DNA of 64,000 nucleotides. Source: Micromonospora sp. NBC_01796. Its GTDB lineage: Bacteria; Actinomycetota; Actinomycetes; Mycobacteriales; Micromonosporaceae. A model generated the notes under the pieces. It made no database searches. It was not told the origin of the DNA and was given only the letters and a program-made list of their open reading frames with translations. Positions within the stretch are counted from its first letter, which is position 1. Every line of letters begins with the position of its first letter. The stretch covers positions 744,001 through 808,000 of the forward strand of contig NZ_CP109078.1 in assembly GCF_035917455.1 (NCBI RefSeq), read 5' to 3'. The position numbers were made by a program, and so were the translations under genes. Below are positions 18,723-28,135 of this stretch, piece by piece.

Positions 18723-19934
18723 CTAGCCGCCGGCGACCGCGCCGACCTCCCACAGCCGTGCGAAGTTGGCGGCGTACGCGTCGACGATGCTGCGATGGGA
18801 AAGCTCGACGGTCGCCTCGTCGTTGCGTTGCAACGACGTGGCGTTGAAATTGTGGCTGCCGGTCAAAACCCAGCCCCGGCCCGAGCCGGGACCAGCCGGG
18901 TCGCTGACCACGATGTACTTGGAGTGGATGCGGCCGGCGGGAGTCGACCCGTCGAGCACCCGGCGCTCGATGCCGGCGGCGTCGAGCGCGGCGGTGACCG
19001 CATCCTCGGCCAGACCATGCACGACGCGCACCTGGCAACCCGCAGCCTTCAGCCTGGCGAGCTCGTCGACGATCGCGAGCCGGGTGCCGTCCCATTCGGA
19101 CTGGCCAATCTCCACCCTGGTGCGGCCCTTGGTCTTGCAGCTCACCTGGTCGAGCCGCGCAGCGATCGGGTCCCGGTCGGCAACCGGATAGAACTGAGCG
19201 GTGACCTTGCCGCCCGGCATTTCGCTGGTAATCGTGGTGTCGTAGTCGGGGTTCTGTACCTCGGCGGCAAGGTCGTCGAAGTACTTCCCGTACCCGGCGA
19301 AAAGCGTACCGTTACCGGGCAGCACGACGAGGTTGTTCCAGTAGCTGGTGGAGTTGACGTCGGTAATGTTGTTCGAGGCCTGCACGACAACGTCGCGCTT
19401 GCCACCGGTCTTGGAGAAGAGCGCGAACTTGTTGTGCATGCCCTTGGTGCCCTGGCAGGACGTGGTGTTGCCTTCCGGGCTCAGGTGGCTGCAGACGTGC
19501 ACCCATGAGGTGACCGATGCGTCGGTACCGAGGGTGCGGATCAGCTCCGCGGCGGCGGGGTTGTTGATCTGATAGCCGTCCATCACCATGCGTACCTCGA
19601 CGCCTCGGCGGTAGGCGTCGAGCAGCACCGCCGCGTAGTCGGCGCCGGCATCGCCCGAGACGACGAACTCGGCGATCTCGATCGAGGACCCCACCGCGGC
19701 TTTCTTGATCAGTGAGCAGATACGTTCCACGACGGCGGTCGGAGTGCCCGCGACGGGGTCGTTGAAGACGACGCTGGTCGTGACCGGTACCTTGCCGGCG
19801 TTACGGCAGGCGCTGCGGGCGGGCTCGTCGAGGGCGGCCTGGGCGGTGGGGACGGCCGCCAGCTGCGTACACAAGGCGACCAGGGCGCTGATACCAGCGA
19901 GCGCGAGGGGGCGAAGGGAACGGACTCGGTGCAT
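18723..19934 (-). CDS. Secreted phospholipase D-family protein
   Basis: A 403-aa protein. Residues 1-33 are a Sec signal peptide (LALAGISALVALCTQLAA, cleavage after TAQA). Two HKD motifs give the PLD active site: MHNKFALFSKTGGKRD (near 170) followed by QASNN, and IHSKYIVVSDPAGPGSG (near 340) followed by LTGSHNFN. Cysteine pairs fit an extracellular protein. PLD enzymes hydrolyse phosphodiesters through a phospho-His intermediate; the class with this spacing includes secreted phospholipases and nucleases. Substrate unknown. Confidence 0.9.
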   Translation of the reverse strand: MHRVRSLRPLALAGISALVALCTQLAAVPTAQAALDEPARSACRNAGKVPVTTSVVFNDPVAGTPTAVVERICSLIKKAAVGSSIEIAEFVVSGDAGADYAAVLLDAYRRGVEVRMVMDGYQINNPAAAELIRTLGTDASVTSWVHVCSHLSPEGNTTSCQGTKGMHNKFALFSKTGGKRDVVVQASNNITDVNSTSYWNNLVVLPGNGTLFAGYGKYFDDLAAEVQNPDYDTTITSEMPGGKVTAQFYPVADRDPIAARLDQVSCKTKGRTRVEIGQSEWDGTRLAIVDELARLKAAGCQVRVVHGLAEDAVTAALDAAGIERRVLDGSTPAGRIHSKYIVVSDPAGPGSGRGWVLTGSHNFNATSLQRNDEATVELSHRSIVDAYAANFARLWEVGAVAGG

Positions 19935-21338
19935 CTAGTGGCTCCTACGCTGGCAATTCGCGCGCAAACACAAAAGCGCGCGGTGCCAATTGAACGGTAC
20001 ATTGATTGTCGCGAGCCGCCCCCAAAGTCGACAGTCGTTTTAGCCACAGTCGACGAGACGCTAGCTCGCCGCGCAATTCTAGATTTAGACCGGCCGTCGC
20101 GTCGACAACCAGAGTGTTAAGCCCACACATCCGTCAGAACCCGAACACGGAAACAACGTGTTACTTGGCATCCGCCGCCGCCCCGGTCACCTGAGAAGCA
20201 CCGTACCGGGGACGGCTACGAACGCCCACTCGCAGAACCCCGATCGCTTGCCACGACCTCGACAACGGACACGCCCGGGTCACCCGCCCCACCAGACCTG
20301 CCGTTCCCGGACGTCAACCAGGTCTGGCTGATCGAACGCCACGTCACCGCCAGCAGCGGAAAACGACCCGCAGCCCGCAAGTCGGCACCGCCGGCCGCGC
20401 CCCCGACGAGGCCAACCCCGCCGGACTGGCCGCCCACAACCGCAGCACACCTGCTACCGCGAAGACCAACGCCGTGGTGCGCACGTCTGGGTAGAACTCG
20501 ACGACGGCGTGAAGCAGGCAGTCAAGCCGTACTGGGAACAGTTCATCAAGCTCAAATGCGAGTACGACGTGGACGTCAGGCGCGCACAGTACGTAGATAG
20601 ACTGAGCCGGCAATGGCTGACAATCCTCGAAAACTCGTCGACAATCCCGTCGCCGGTGGCGCGGGCAAGATGACCAACGAAAGTCTCGCCGCCCTCGTAC
20701 GCGATCTCATCGCCGAATAAAGCGCGAGCGCGCAGCGACTGGAAGACCTCCTCGGTGAGCGTCTGCGCAACGGCGACGCTTACGAGCAGGCCATGTCGTT
20801 CGACCTCCTGGCCGAGCGATTGAGCCCCCACGGACCAAAATCCGCGAAAACACCGACTCCCGGCCAGAACGGCGCATCCCAGGTTGATGTCCATCGACCA
20901 CCATCGTCGAGCGACCGACGGCGGAACGGATCGAAGATCCTCCTGGTACGGAGACCGGGCACAGTTGGTCGGTTGGCCAGGACGGCGGCGTGCGTAACGT
21001 TGTTACGGTCCTCGCCCGCACGCGCTAGTGCCGCTCGAAAGTAGCGCGAGGCCTCTCATCGCCTCAAGCGATCCTGGCCCCGCCTGTCGGAGGCGCCACT
21101 CGATCGACCCAGCCGGGGCCACCCACAGCGGTAGGTGATCATGCGCTCGCAGCGTAAGTGCCCGCAACCAGAACGGCTCGTTACCGGGGTTCCGGTAACG
21201 AGCCGTTGACCTGCTGGTGGAGCTGATGGAGGCCCTTGCACACCCCTGTTGGGAGGCCAAGCGCCTGCTCGTCATGTCCACGAAATGGACATGACATCAC
21301 AAAGAGGCACGTCGAGTCCTAGCCTGCACGAAGGATCT
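19935..21338. other. Decayed, gene-poor DNA
   Basis: 1.4 kb without an intact gene. On the plus strand, 20470-20640 reads HVWVELDDGVKQAVKPYW and onwards as plausible protein without a start. At 20613 an ATG begins MADNPRKLVDNPVAGG, reaches a TAA at 20718-20720, and the same frame continues past it as QRLEDLLGERLRNGDAYEQ, as if a Glu codon had become a stop. These are probably gene relics. A long hairpin at 21172-21207 lies at the right end. Confidence 0.4.
21172..21207. terminator. 16-bp perfect hairpin, loop GGTT
   Basis: AACGGCTCGTTACCGG (21172-21187) pairs with CCGGTAACGAGCCGTT (21192-21207). It lies about 130 bp beyond the stop of the minus-strand gene at 21339 and is the likely terminator for it, although no U-tract follows. 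Confidence 0.45.
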
Positions 21339-22118
21339 TCAAGCCACGGGCGCCAAGTGTTCGAGGTTGCGCCAGTCCTTTGCCGCCCACTCCATCAGTT
21401 GACGCACGCGCTCTTTGCCCTCGTTCACGACCACATCGATGAAGCAGTCGCACTTCGCCAGGTTCCGACCGTTGACCACGCAGACCGCGATGCCCGCGAT
21501 CTGCATCCCTCTCGCCACCGCCACAAGTTGCTGATCCCATGGCAGCGGTATCCGCTTGGCCACCTCCTTGCCGAAGTCCCTGGCCACGCGAGGCGTACCG
21601 AGCAACTCCAGGAGAAGACCGACCAGATCCCCGATCCGGCCATGGAGCCAGTCCTTGCCATCCAGGGCGGCACGAGCCAGGCGAGCGAGCCCCTTGCAGT
21701 TCCTCCCGGACCAGTCATCCGTCAGCCGCGACCAGACCCGGTCCCCTGCGTATCCGGCCGCCCGTACTACGGCAGCATCGGCCGCCCCTACCGCAACCGT
21801 GGCCTGGACGTAGCTGACCGCCTCGGCGATTAGCACCTCTCGCGCTGCAGGCGAAGGCCTCACACGCGATTGAGCCGACGCACTGAACTGGCTCGACGTG
21901 GCTGTACTTCGACGAGTCTTGGGAGGCGTCGTCGCCCTGGCCTTCTTCGGTGGATGCTTTGCATACTCCGACAAACGCCCCCGCAACGGAACCTCTGGCC
22001 GACCGAGGTGCTGCGGGCATCTCTGGCCTGGCCGACTCACTGGGCGCTGGCATGCGCGGCCATCCTCATCACGTGGTCCCCTGCACTTAACCTTCTGCTT
22101 TCGCGGCCGCTGCGCCAT
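21339..22118 (-). CDS. Hypothetical protein with N-terminal Cys/His cluster
   Basis: A 259-aa protein from ATG 22118. It begins with a basic stretch (MAQRPRKQKVKCRGPRDEDG) followed by CQRPVSRPGQRCPQH; the C-x-C-x-C-x-H spacing suggests a small zinc-binding module. The rest is helical with a hydrophobic patch (IGDLVGLLLELL) and a C-terminal helix rich in charged residues. No enzyme motif found. It lies just left of the IS3 element and may be accessory DNA. Confidence 0.55.
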   Translation of the reverse strand: MAQRPRKQKVKCRGPRDEDGRACQRPVSRPGQRCPQHLGRPEVPLRGRLSEYAKHPPKKARATTPPKTRRSTATSSQFSASAQSRVRPSPAAREVLIAEAVSYVQATVAVGAADAAVVRAAGYAGDRVWSRLTDDWSGRNCKGLARLARAALDGKDWLHGRIGDLVGLLLELLGTPRVARDFGKEVAKRIPLPWDQQLVAVARGMQIAGIAVCVVNGRNLAKCDCFIDVVVNEGKERVRQLMEWAAKDWRNLEHLAPVA

Positions 22119-22268
22119 GCCTGAACGTAAACAGACCAGCACGGAGCATGACAGTGGTAAATCATGTCGGATCTAGGACATGAAGCCGACAGCTATCGCC
22201 GGTGGTTTGGTTTGCACATGACCGATGAGGTGCACCTGATCCAGGGTCTTGCGAACCCAGACTGGGCC

Positions 22269-22287
22269 TGCCCCGTTTTGACGGACA
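22269..22287 (+). repeat. IS3 left terminal inverted repeat
   Basis: TGCCCCGTTTTGACGGACA; pairs with the right end at 17 of 19 positions. Confidence 0.75.
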
Positions 22288-22332
22288 TCCGAGATCAGGG
22301 GACCTGGGGTCTCCGGGAGGATGTCCAGCATC

Positions 22333-22644
22333 ATGGAGAGCATGGGAAAGAAGCGGCCGCGGCCTCGGCGTTCGTTCACGCCGGAGTTCAAGGCCGAGAT
22401 CGTCGAGTTGTGTCAGCGTGGTGACCGCACGCTCCGGCAGGTCAGCCAGGACTTCGACCTGACCGAGACGGCAGTGCGTGAGTGGGTCAAGCAGGCCGAA
22501 CTCGACACCGGCGTCCGCGCCGATGGGCTGACCACCGACGAACGGGCCGAACTCGCACAGCTGCGCAAAGAGAACCGCAGGCTGCGCGAAGACGTCGATG
22601 TGCTCAAACGGGCAACGGCTTTCTTCGCGAAGGAGACCCGGTGA
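22333..22644 (+). CDS. IS3 transposase OrfA
   Basis: A 103-aa DNA-binding subunit: HTH_Tnp_1 domain (RRSFTPEFKAEIVELCQRG, then LTETAVREWVKQAE) and a C-terminal leucine-zipper helix (ELAQLRKENRRLREDVDVL) used for multimerisation. The start may be 22321 or 22333; GGGAGG directly abuts 22321, so the later ATG has better spacing. It ends GTGA, overlapping the orfB start in the -1 frame, which allows either reinitiation or a frameshifted OrfAB fusion. Confidence 0.88.
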   Translation: MESMGKKRPRPRRSFTPEFKAEIVELCQRGDRTLRQVSQDFDLTETAVREWVKQAELDTGVRADGLTTDERAELAQLRKENRRLREDVDVLKRATAFFAKETR

Positions 22645-23537
22645 ACGTCTTCCCGTTCATCGCCGCGGAGCAGGCCGGCAAGCACAACGTTAAACGTGCC
22701 TGCGAACTGCTCGAGGTCTCCCGATCCGCCTACTACCAGCAGAAAACCGGCACCCAGTCGCAGCGCGAGCGGGTCGATGCCCGGCTCACCGACAAGATCA
22801 CCGTGCTGCACGAACGGTCCAAGGGCACCTACGGGGCGCCGCGGATCCACGCTGACCTCACCGAACAGGGGCTACGGCACGGCCGCAAACGCGTCGCCCG
22901 GCTGATGCGCATCGCCGGACTCGCCGGCAAGAGCCCACGCCGCTGGCGCACGACCACAATCCCGGATCCGGCCGCCGGGCTCCGACCTGACCTGGTCGGC
23001 CGCGATTTCCGTGTTGATCCTGGCGTAATCGATACCCGCTGGTGCGGCGACATCACCTACATCAACACGTGGCAGGGCTGGCTCTACCTGGCCACTGTCA
23101 TCGATCTCGCATCACGCCGGGTCGTCGGCTGGGCCGTGGCCGACAACCTCAAGACCGACCTGGTCGACGCCGCCCTCGCCGACGCTGTCGCACGCCGCCG
23201 ACCCGAGCCCGGGCTGGTGTTTCATTCCGACCGTGGCACGCAATACGTCAGCGCCCAGCACACCCGCCTGGCACACCGTCACGACATCCGCCTGTCCGTC
23301 GGCCGGCGCGGACAGTGCTGGGACAACGCAGTCGCCGAGTCGTTCTTCGCCACCATCAAAACCGAACTCCTGCACCGCCAGGCCTGGCCCACCCACCAAG
23401 CCGCCCGCCAGGCCATATTCGAATACATCGAGGGCTGGTACAACACCCGCCGCCGACACTCAACCCTCGGCTACCTCAGCCCTGCGGCCTTCGAGACCAC
23501 CAGCTCACAACCGCTACCGATCGACCGAGCCGCCTAA
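22641..23537 (+). CDS. IS3 transposase OrfB, DDE integrase
   Basis: A 298-aa catalytic subunit starting at GTG 22641. The HTH_21 segment (SKGTYGAPRIHADL) is followed by the rve core with the catalytic triad: Asp in WCGDITYI, Asp in FHSDRGTQY, Glu in NAVAESFFATIKTE. The C-terminus has the IS3 signature YNTRRRHSTLGYLSP. No disruption, so the element can be autonomous. Confidence 0.93.
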   Translation: MNVFPFIAAEQAGKHNVKRACELLEVSRSAYYQQKTGTQSQRERVDARLTDKITVLHERSKGTYGAPRIHADLTEQGLRHGRKRVARLMRIAGLAGKSPRRWRTTTIPDPAAGLRPDLVGRDFRVDPGVIDTRWCGDITYINTWQGWLYLATVIDLASRRVVGWAVADNLKTDLVDAALADAVARRRPEPGLVFHSDRGTQYVSAQHTRLAHRHDIRLSVGRRGQCWDNAVAESFFATIKTELLHRQAWPTHQAARQAIFEYIEGWYNTRRRHSTLGYLSPAAFETTSSQPLPIDRAA

Positions 23538-23558
23538 CTAAGATCAACACAACGACCC

Positions 23559-23577
23559 TGTCCGTCGAAACGGGTCA
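23559..23577 (-). repeat. IS3 right terminal inverted repeat
   Basis: On the minus strand TGACCCGTTTCGACGGACA, differing from the left end at two positions. Confidence 0.75.
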
Positions 23578-23652
23578 AGCCCAAGACTGGGAGGCGCGAC
23601 GGTTGCTTGACGCGACCGACAGGCACGGGATGGGGACAGTAGACAGCCGAGC

Positions 23653-26600
23653 CTAATGCTCTGCTGCCTCCACAAGCTCAGCCACACCGTAGGCGTTGAG
23701 CGCTAGCATCTGATCAATAAGATCAAGAGTTTCCCGTCTCTGAACTTGTGAAGTCGCCTGCGCATACGCTCTAAACACGAGCTGCCCGACCTCCCGTGCA
23801 TCCCCAGCCGCACTCGTTGCGAAATCACTCACATCCGAGCCATGAACCTCAATGAAACGCCGAGCACAGGCAATTACGAGTGAATCGACACGATCTGGAG
23901 CACGCTCAAGCGTTATGAGCAACTGTGGAACGGCTTCCGAATAGGCATCCGAGGAGATGAGACCAGATAAGACTCGCAAGAATGGGCGTAGCCGCTCGTC
24001 GCGAAGAACACCAGCAACCTCTGCTACTGCCTTACGAACGCCTTCATCACCGTCGTTCATCAATCGGACAAGGACATCTTCTGCTAGAGCCGTATTAGTA
24101 GCGACTGGGAGTAGATGAGCACATACTGATGCAGCACCTCTTCGAGCCGCAGCGTCTTTGCTGCCCACAACAGATCGAAGCTGCTCCTCCTGACCCCACT
24201 CGATGCCAGCGTAAGCTGCCAAGGCACCACCACACTGCCGCACTTCGGCGTCCTCGGCTTGCAGCATCCGTGGCGCAAGCGACATTACGAGAATGGGATC
24301 CCCATTACCAATGTACCTAATGAGTCGCGTAACGGTCCCAACCGCGAGCAACCTATCGTCACCCTGCAGCAGTAACTCGAAAGCCTCAACTGCTTCAGGT
24401 CGTGCGTGTCGCAGACAACTCGCGATCACGTGGGCAACACACGACCGAACGGCTACAGATGAATCCTGTGCCATTCGGTTCAGGACGGGCACCACCAGCG
24501 CCGTGCGGATCCCATCTGAATCGTAGACGAGGAGATCTCCCAAGGTGAGAGCAAGGCTACCTCTCGCCGTGTTCATACCTTCCGAAAAGATCACTCCGTC
24601 AAACGTCTCTTGCTCCCTCATTTCATGCTGGGGCCACCGTGCCTCGCCAGGATCCTCCGAGCTCAAAATCCGTTCGACGATCATTGAGATAATGTCGGTC
24701 GGAATATCACTCCTGAGGTAGTTACGACGAAGCGGCCACCCGAGCCATCGATCGTTCTCGCGAAACTGAAGTGACGCTATGTGACGCATCACTTCAAAAA
24801 TCGGCGCTGGATCAGGTAGGGGCTCAGCTTCGCCCAGACCCATCAATATCGCCTCAGTGTAGTCAGGCTTAATCTCGCTTCCGAGACGGAGCGTCAGCCC
24901 AGCAAATCGCGCGGCATCCTTCGACACCTCGCCCTGCAAGACGCGCGACAACTCCCGGGAGCCGCCCCGAAACGCCCTAAAGTCCTCCCTGTCTGTGTTA
25001 TGCCTCGCCATCGCGCGTAACCAGTCGTCGTCAGACATGCGCTCCGCCGCCTCGGGCGCGATAGGCGACTGCACCGACCGCATTTCGATTGGTTCCGGAG
25101 CATCGGGCTGATCCATATTGGTAAGGCGCCTGAGCTCGCCTAGTCGTCGGCGAGCTACAGAGGATAACCTAGATTCATCCATCGCAGATAGCAGACAGAA
25201 CATATACCATCCAGGGTTCCTTCTCTCCCAGGGAAAGCGGAGTTCAAGGATTGCCTGTTCCAGACGATCAAACAGCTCTGCCGACAGGTGGTGACCTATG
25301 GCTTCAATGAGCTGACGGGTCGTCCAAACACCATTTGACATGTAGCCGCTCAGGAATCGAGCAGGGTTTTGCAGGAGGATACTCCCCGCCCAATTAGCAC
25401 AGCTCTCGGCGGCCGGGCCCCTGAGGGCTTCGTATAATAGCCATTGGGCCGCGTCGTGCTGGTCTGTCGCCAGCTTCTCTAGCAGTGGCCGAGCGGCCTC
25501 CGTATCCTGACCGGCGAAGTCACGAAGAGCGCTAGCCGCACTAAAAAGCAGGGCATCCTCAAGCTCGTGGAAGTTCTCATGAGGAATGCGTAGACCAAAG
25601 TGGGCGTCCGCGTAAAGGTGGTCCTGCCACTCTCGCTCCGTCAGGCGCATCACGGTTAGCAGGTACGGTAGGAGCAACTCACAGAAGATTCGCGGAGCAC
25701 CCTCCGCTGCCTGCGTCGTTAGCCTGATTATGGCGTCGTCGTGATCAAGAAGGGATTTGACCTTTCCGGAGTCATCAATATCCAAGGCATTTGGCCGCAA
25801 GGCAAGATGGGCGACAAGTAGCTCGACTGCCCAGATTGGTTGGTGTTTCGCTAAATCATATGTAAACATCCACAAGTTGTGACCGTAGTCGCGAATCTCG
25901 CCACTTCGTATGGCATCCGTCAACAGTTCAAATAACGGTCGACTCTCGTGCACTCTCGCGAATCGAACGGTCCATAAAAGCCAGTTAGCGTAGTTCCGGG
26001 AGCGCCCAGCATGCGGCTTGAGAAGTTCCGCCATCCGATCGGGCCGCTCCTTGATCCCACCAAGCGCGACGTGCAATGCATGGTTGTGATAGCGTTCATC
26101 ACGGCCCGCAAGCCATTCTTCAAACATCCCATCGCTATCGAGACGATCGAACCAGGCAAGCGTACGTAGCGAAAGCCACACCCGATCCTCGAATAGCGAG
26201 TGCGCATCGAGCACGCCACTTACCATATCCCACTCCGCACTTGACGGATCGGGCAATGAGCTAAGAATACCGAGAACGACATCCTTTATGTGGAATCGGA
26301 CGTTCTGATGAGAGAGCAAGTCTCTCACTTCTTCGATAAACCGCTCCGGCTCCGACGCCCGGAGGTGACTAAGAATCTGGCGGACTTGAGAACGTCGAAA
26401 TAGTTCCTGCTCGCTTGAGAGCAGGAACTCAACAATGCTCTGCTCCTGGCTGAGCCAGCCACGGGTGAAGACATAGCCAAAGAACGCCTCGTGAAAGAAC
26501 GCGATTTGCTGGCCATCCCTGGTAAGGACATGTTCCGACACCAGCACACTAGCGTCAACAAGCAAATCATTCTGGTCGAGGACTGAGACGTTGACCGATA

Positions 26601-28110
26601 GGCGTTGCTGCGAACTCATGGCACTCGCCACGGTCTGCGCAACCTGCGCGAAACGGGTACCGTCACGTCGCTGCGAACAGTCGATCACTTTGCGGTCCCA
26701 GAAAGCATCGAACAGATTGTTCGGAGTCCGGAATGTCAGCGCTCCGGCCTGATCGGCGATACCCTGCAACAGGACGAGATGCAGCGGTGACGTGAGCAGC
26801 TTCACTTGTCGTTCTTCAAGTGCGGCTGGATCGATGCCCATTTCGCGGACCGCATCTGCTACTTGCGACTCGGACAGCTTTCCTAGCTCTACTCGCGCAG
26901 AGCGTTCATCCTTAACTAGGTCGCGTATGCGGTGATCGTTCTCGACGTCGAACTTTCGGCAGGCGAGCACAACTCGCATTTTCGGGAACGCAGAGGCTTC
27001 CCTTATCGTGTTCGCAACAGCGTCAAAGCTCAGCGGCATACGCCCAGAGGCGAGGCTGACAGCGTCGAGCTGATCTATCACGAGCACAGATGGATGCTCA
27101 CCCGCAACAATCGAGAGCGCCGTCACCGGAGAGACCGTCAGTCCAAGTCTCTCACCGAGCTCGGCGGTTGATGAGAATGCCCCAAGCCGATCGAGCCGAA
27201 ACCCCAGAACCGCCACCTCCTTGGCATTCAACTCTCCAGCCATCTCATGAAGGACGGCACTCTTGCCGTCACCTGCGTCGCCAGTTAACAGTACTAGCCG
27301 ATCTTCCCCCTCCAGCAATTCAACCAGCTTCGTTGCCTCGCTTCGCGCGATGACCGGCTTAATAAGCCCGAGCTGGATCCCAGCTATCCATCCTGCCGTA
27401 ATGGCGGTGGCATGTTCGACTATTGTCGTCGTCCGTATTTGTTGCGCACGACGAAGGCCGTAGTCGACCAAGTTCGCCTCAATGAATGCGACGTCGAGCC
27501 GGACTCCAAGGTTCTGCTGAACGAGATCACCGAGGCCAACTGCAGCGAGTCTGCCCGCCGCGCCTTCGAGAAATAAGCCGGCGAGCGCCGCGTTCATGTC
27601 ATTGATATTTCGCTCATCCGGCCACTCTATCCAAAGTCCACGAAGCACGCTCCAGGCAGCCTCTGGCGAACCGAGTAATTTGGTCGACGCCAGTTCATCG
27701 AATGTGGGCTTCAGGGCTCCCGTCAGCCAGTAGTCAATGAAGTTCTTCAGATCGGCTGATCGGCGCGCTCGATCTGTCAGCTCCTGAACGGGCCGCGACG
27801 GGATCGTCGAGACGAAGTGGAACTGCCTACCGGCTTCAACATGTAACCGGGCATTCTGCAGAACTCCCTTGCCGTGAAGAGATCTTGGGGTCCAGCTGTT
27901 GACGTTCTCGTCCTGCCGTTTGAGCTGATGAACCTCAACGACACTGCCACGACGAAAGGTGAACTCAGCACCCTGAGCGAGTTCATCAATGTCTTCGACG
28001 GTGATGGAGTCGGCTTCGCCAAGCAGTACGCGCAGGACATGTTGTACTGTCCAGGCCCCCTCAAAACGATTACCAAACTTGTCGGCTTCACCGCCTGGAC
28101 GCGGGCTCAT
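23653..28110 (-). CDS. Nuclease-STAND NTPase-HEAT protein, Avs-like, CBASS-linked
   Basis: A 1485-aa protein. Residues 1-120 resemble the DUF4297/Cap4-like PD-(D/E)xK nuclease: GNRFEGAW, acidic SITVEDIDE (36-43), then EVHQLK (59-64) giving the QxK end of the active site. Residues 250-560 are a STAND NTPase with Walker A TGDAGDGKS (276-284) and Walker B VLVIDQLD (342-349). The remaining ~900 residues are helical repeats, clearly HEAT-like near 1230-1400. This is the plan of Avs antiviral STANDs, where the repeats recognise phage proteins and the nuclease degrades DNA. It follows the Cap15 gene by 25 bp on the same strand with GGGGGG upstream, and its codons are AT-richer than the chromosome, suggesting transfer. 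ATP and nuclease function are inferred. Confidence 0.8.
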   Translation of the reverse strand: MSPRPGGEADKFGNRFEGAWTVQHVLRVLLGEADSITVEDIDELAQGAEFTFRRGSVVEVHQLKRQDENVNSWTPRSLHGKGVLQNARLHVEAGRQFHFVSTIPSRPVQELTDRARRSADLKNFIDYWLTGALKPTFDELASTKLLGSPEAAWSVLRGLWIEWPDERNINDMNAALAGLFLEGAAGRLAAVGLGDLVQQNLGVRLDVAFIEANLVDYGLRRAQQIRTTTIVEHATAITAGWIAGIQLGLIKPVIARSEATKLVELLEGEDRLVLLTGDAGDGKSAVLHEMAGELNAKEVAVLGFRLDRLGAFSSTAELGERLGLTVSPVTALSIVAGEHPSVLVIDQLDAVSLASGRMPLSFDAVANTIREASAFPKMRVVLACRKFDVENDHRIRDLVKDERSARVELGKLSESQVADAVREMGIDPAALEERQVKLLTSPLHLVLLQGIADQAGALTFRTPNNLFDAFWDRKVIDCSQRRDGTRFAQVAQTVASAMSSQQRLSVNVSVLDQNDLLVDASVLVSEHVLTRDGQQIAFFHEAFFGYVFTRGWLSQEQSIVEFLLSSEQELFRRSQVRQILSHLRASEPERFIEEVRDLLSHQNVRFHIKDVVLGILSSLPDPSSAEWDMVSGVLDAHSLFEDRVWLSLRTLAWFDRLDSDGMFEEWLAGRDERYHNHALHVALGGIKERPDRMAELLKPHAGRSRNYANWLLWTVRFARVHESRPLFELLTDAIRSGEIRDYGHNLWMFTYDLAKHQPIWAVELLVAHLALRPNALDIDDSGKVKSLLDHDDAIIRLTTQAAEGAPRIFCELLLPYLLTVMRLTEREWQDHLYADAHFGLRIPHENFHELEDALLFSAASALRDFAGQDTEAARPLLEKLATDQHDAAQWLLYEALRGPAAESCANWAGSILLQNPARFLSGYMSNGVWTTRQLIEAIGHHLSAELFDRLEQAILELRFPWERRNPGWYMFCLLSAMDESRLSSVARRRLGELRRLTNMDQPDAPEPIEMRSVQSPIAPEAAERMSDDDWLRAMARHNTDREDFRAFRGGSRELSRVLQGEVSKDAARFAGLTLRLGSEIKPDYTEAILMGLGEAEPLPDPAPIFEVMRHIASLQFRENDRWLGWPLRRNYLRSDIPTDIISMIVERILSSEDPGEARWPQHEMREQETFDGVIFSEGMNTARGSLALTLGDLLVYDSDGIRTALVVPVLNRMAQDSSVAVRSCVAHVIASCLRHARPEAVEAFELLLQGDDRLLAVGTVTRLIRYIGNGDPILVMSLAPRMLQAEDAEVRQCGGALAAYAGIEWGQEEQLRSVVGSKDAAARRGAASVCAHLLPVATNTALAEDVLVRLMNDGDEGVRKAVAEVAGVLRDERLRPFLRVLSGLISSDAYSEAVPQLLITLERAPDRVDSLVIACARRFIEVHGSDVSDFATSAAGDAREVGQLVFRAYAQATSQVQRRETLDLIDQMLALNAYGVAELVEAAEH

Positions 28111-28135
28111 TGCTTATCATCCCCCCGGTAGCTAG

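Larger units (their letters stand above)
22269..23577 (+). mobile_element. IS3-family insertion sequence, apparently complete
   Basis: 1309 bp bounded by 19-bp imperfect inverted repeats (17 of 19 match) and carrying overlapping orfA and orfB with an intact DDE triad, so it may be active. Ends read TG...CA as is usual for IS3. I see no clear target-site duplication: the base triplets flanking the ends differ. Both flanks contain a CCCA(A)GACTGGG near-palindrome, so either the ends extend further (to about 22256 and 23591) or it inserted beside a symmetrical target. Confidence 0.8.

Noticed and set aside
18370-19095. 241-aa Arg-rich minus-strand frame overlapping the phospholipase gene
   Set aside because: Out-of-frame shadow; the phospholipase with two HKD motifs is the real gene.
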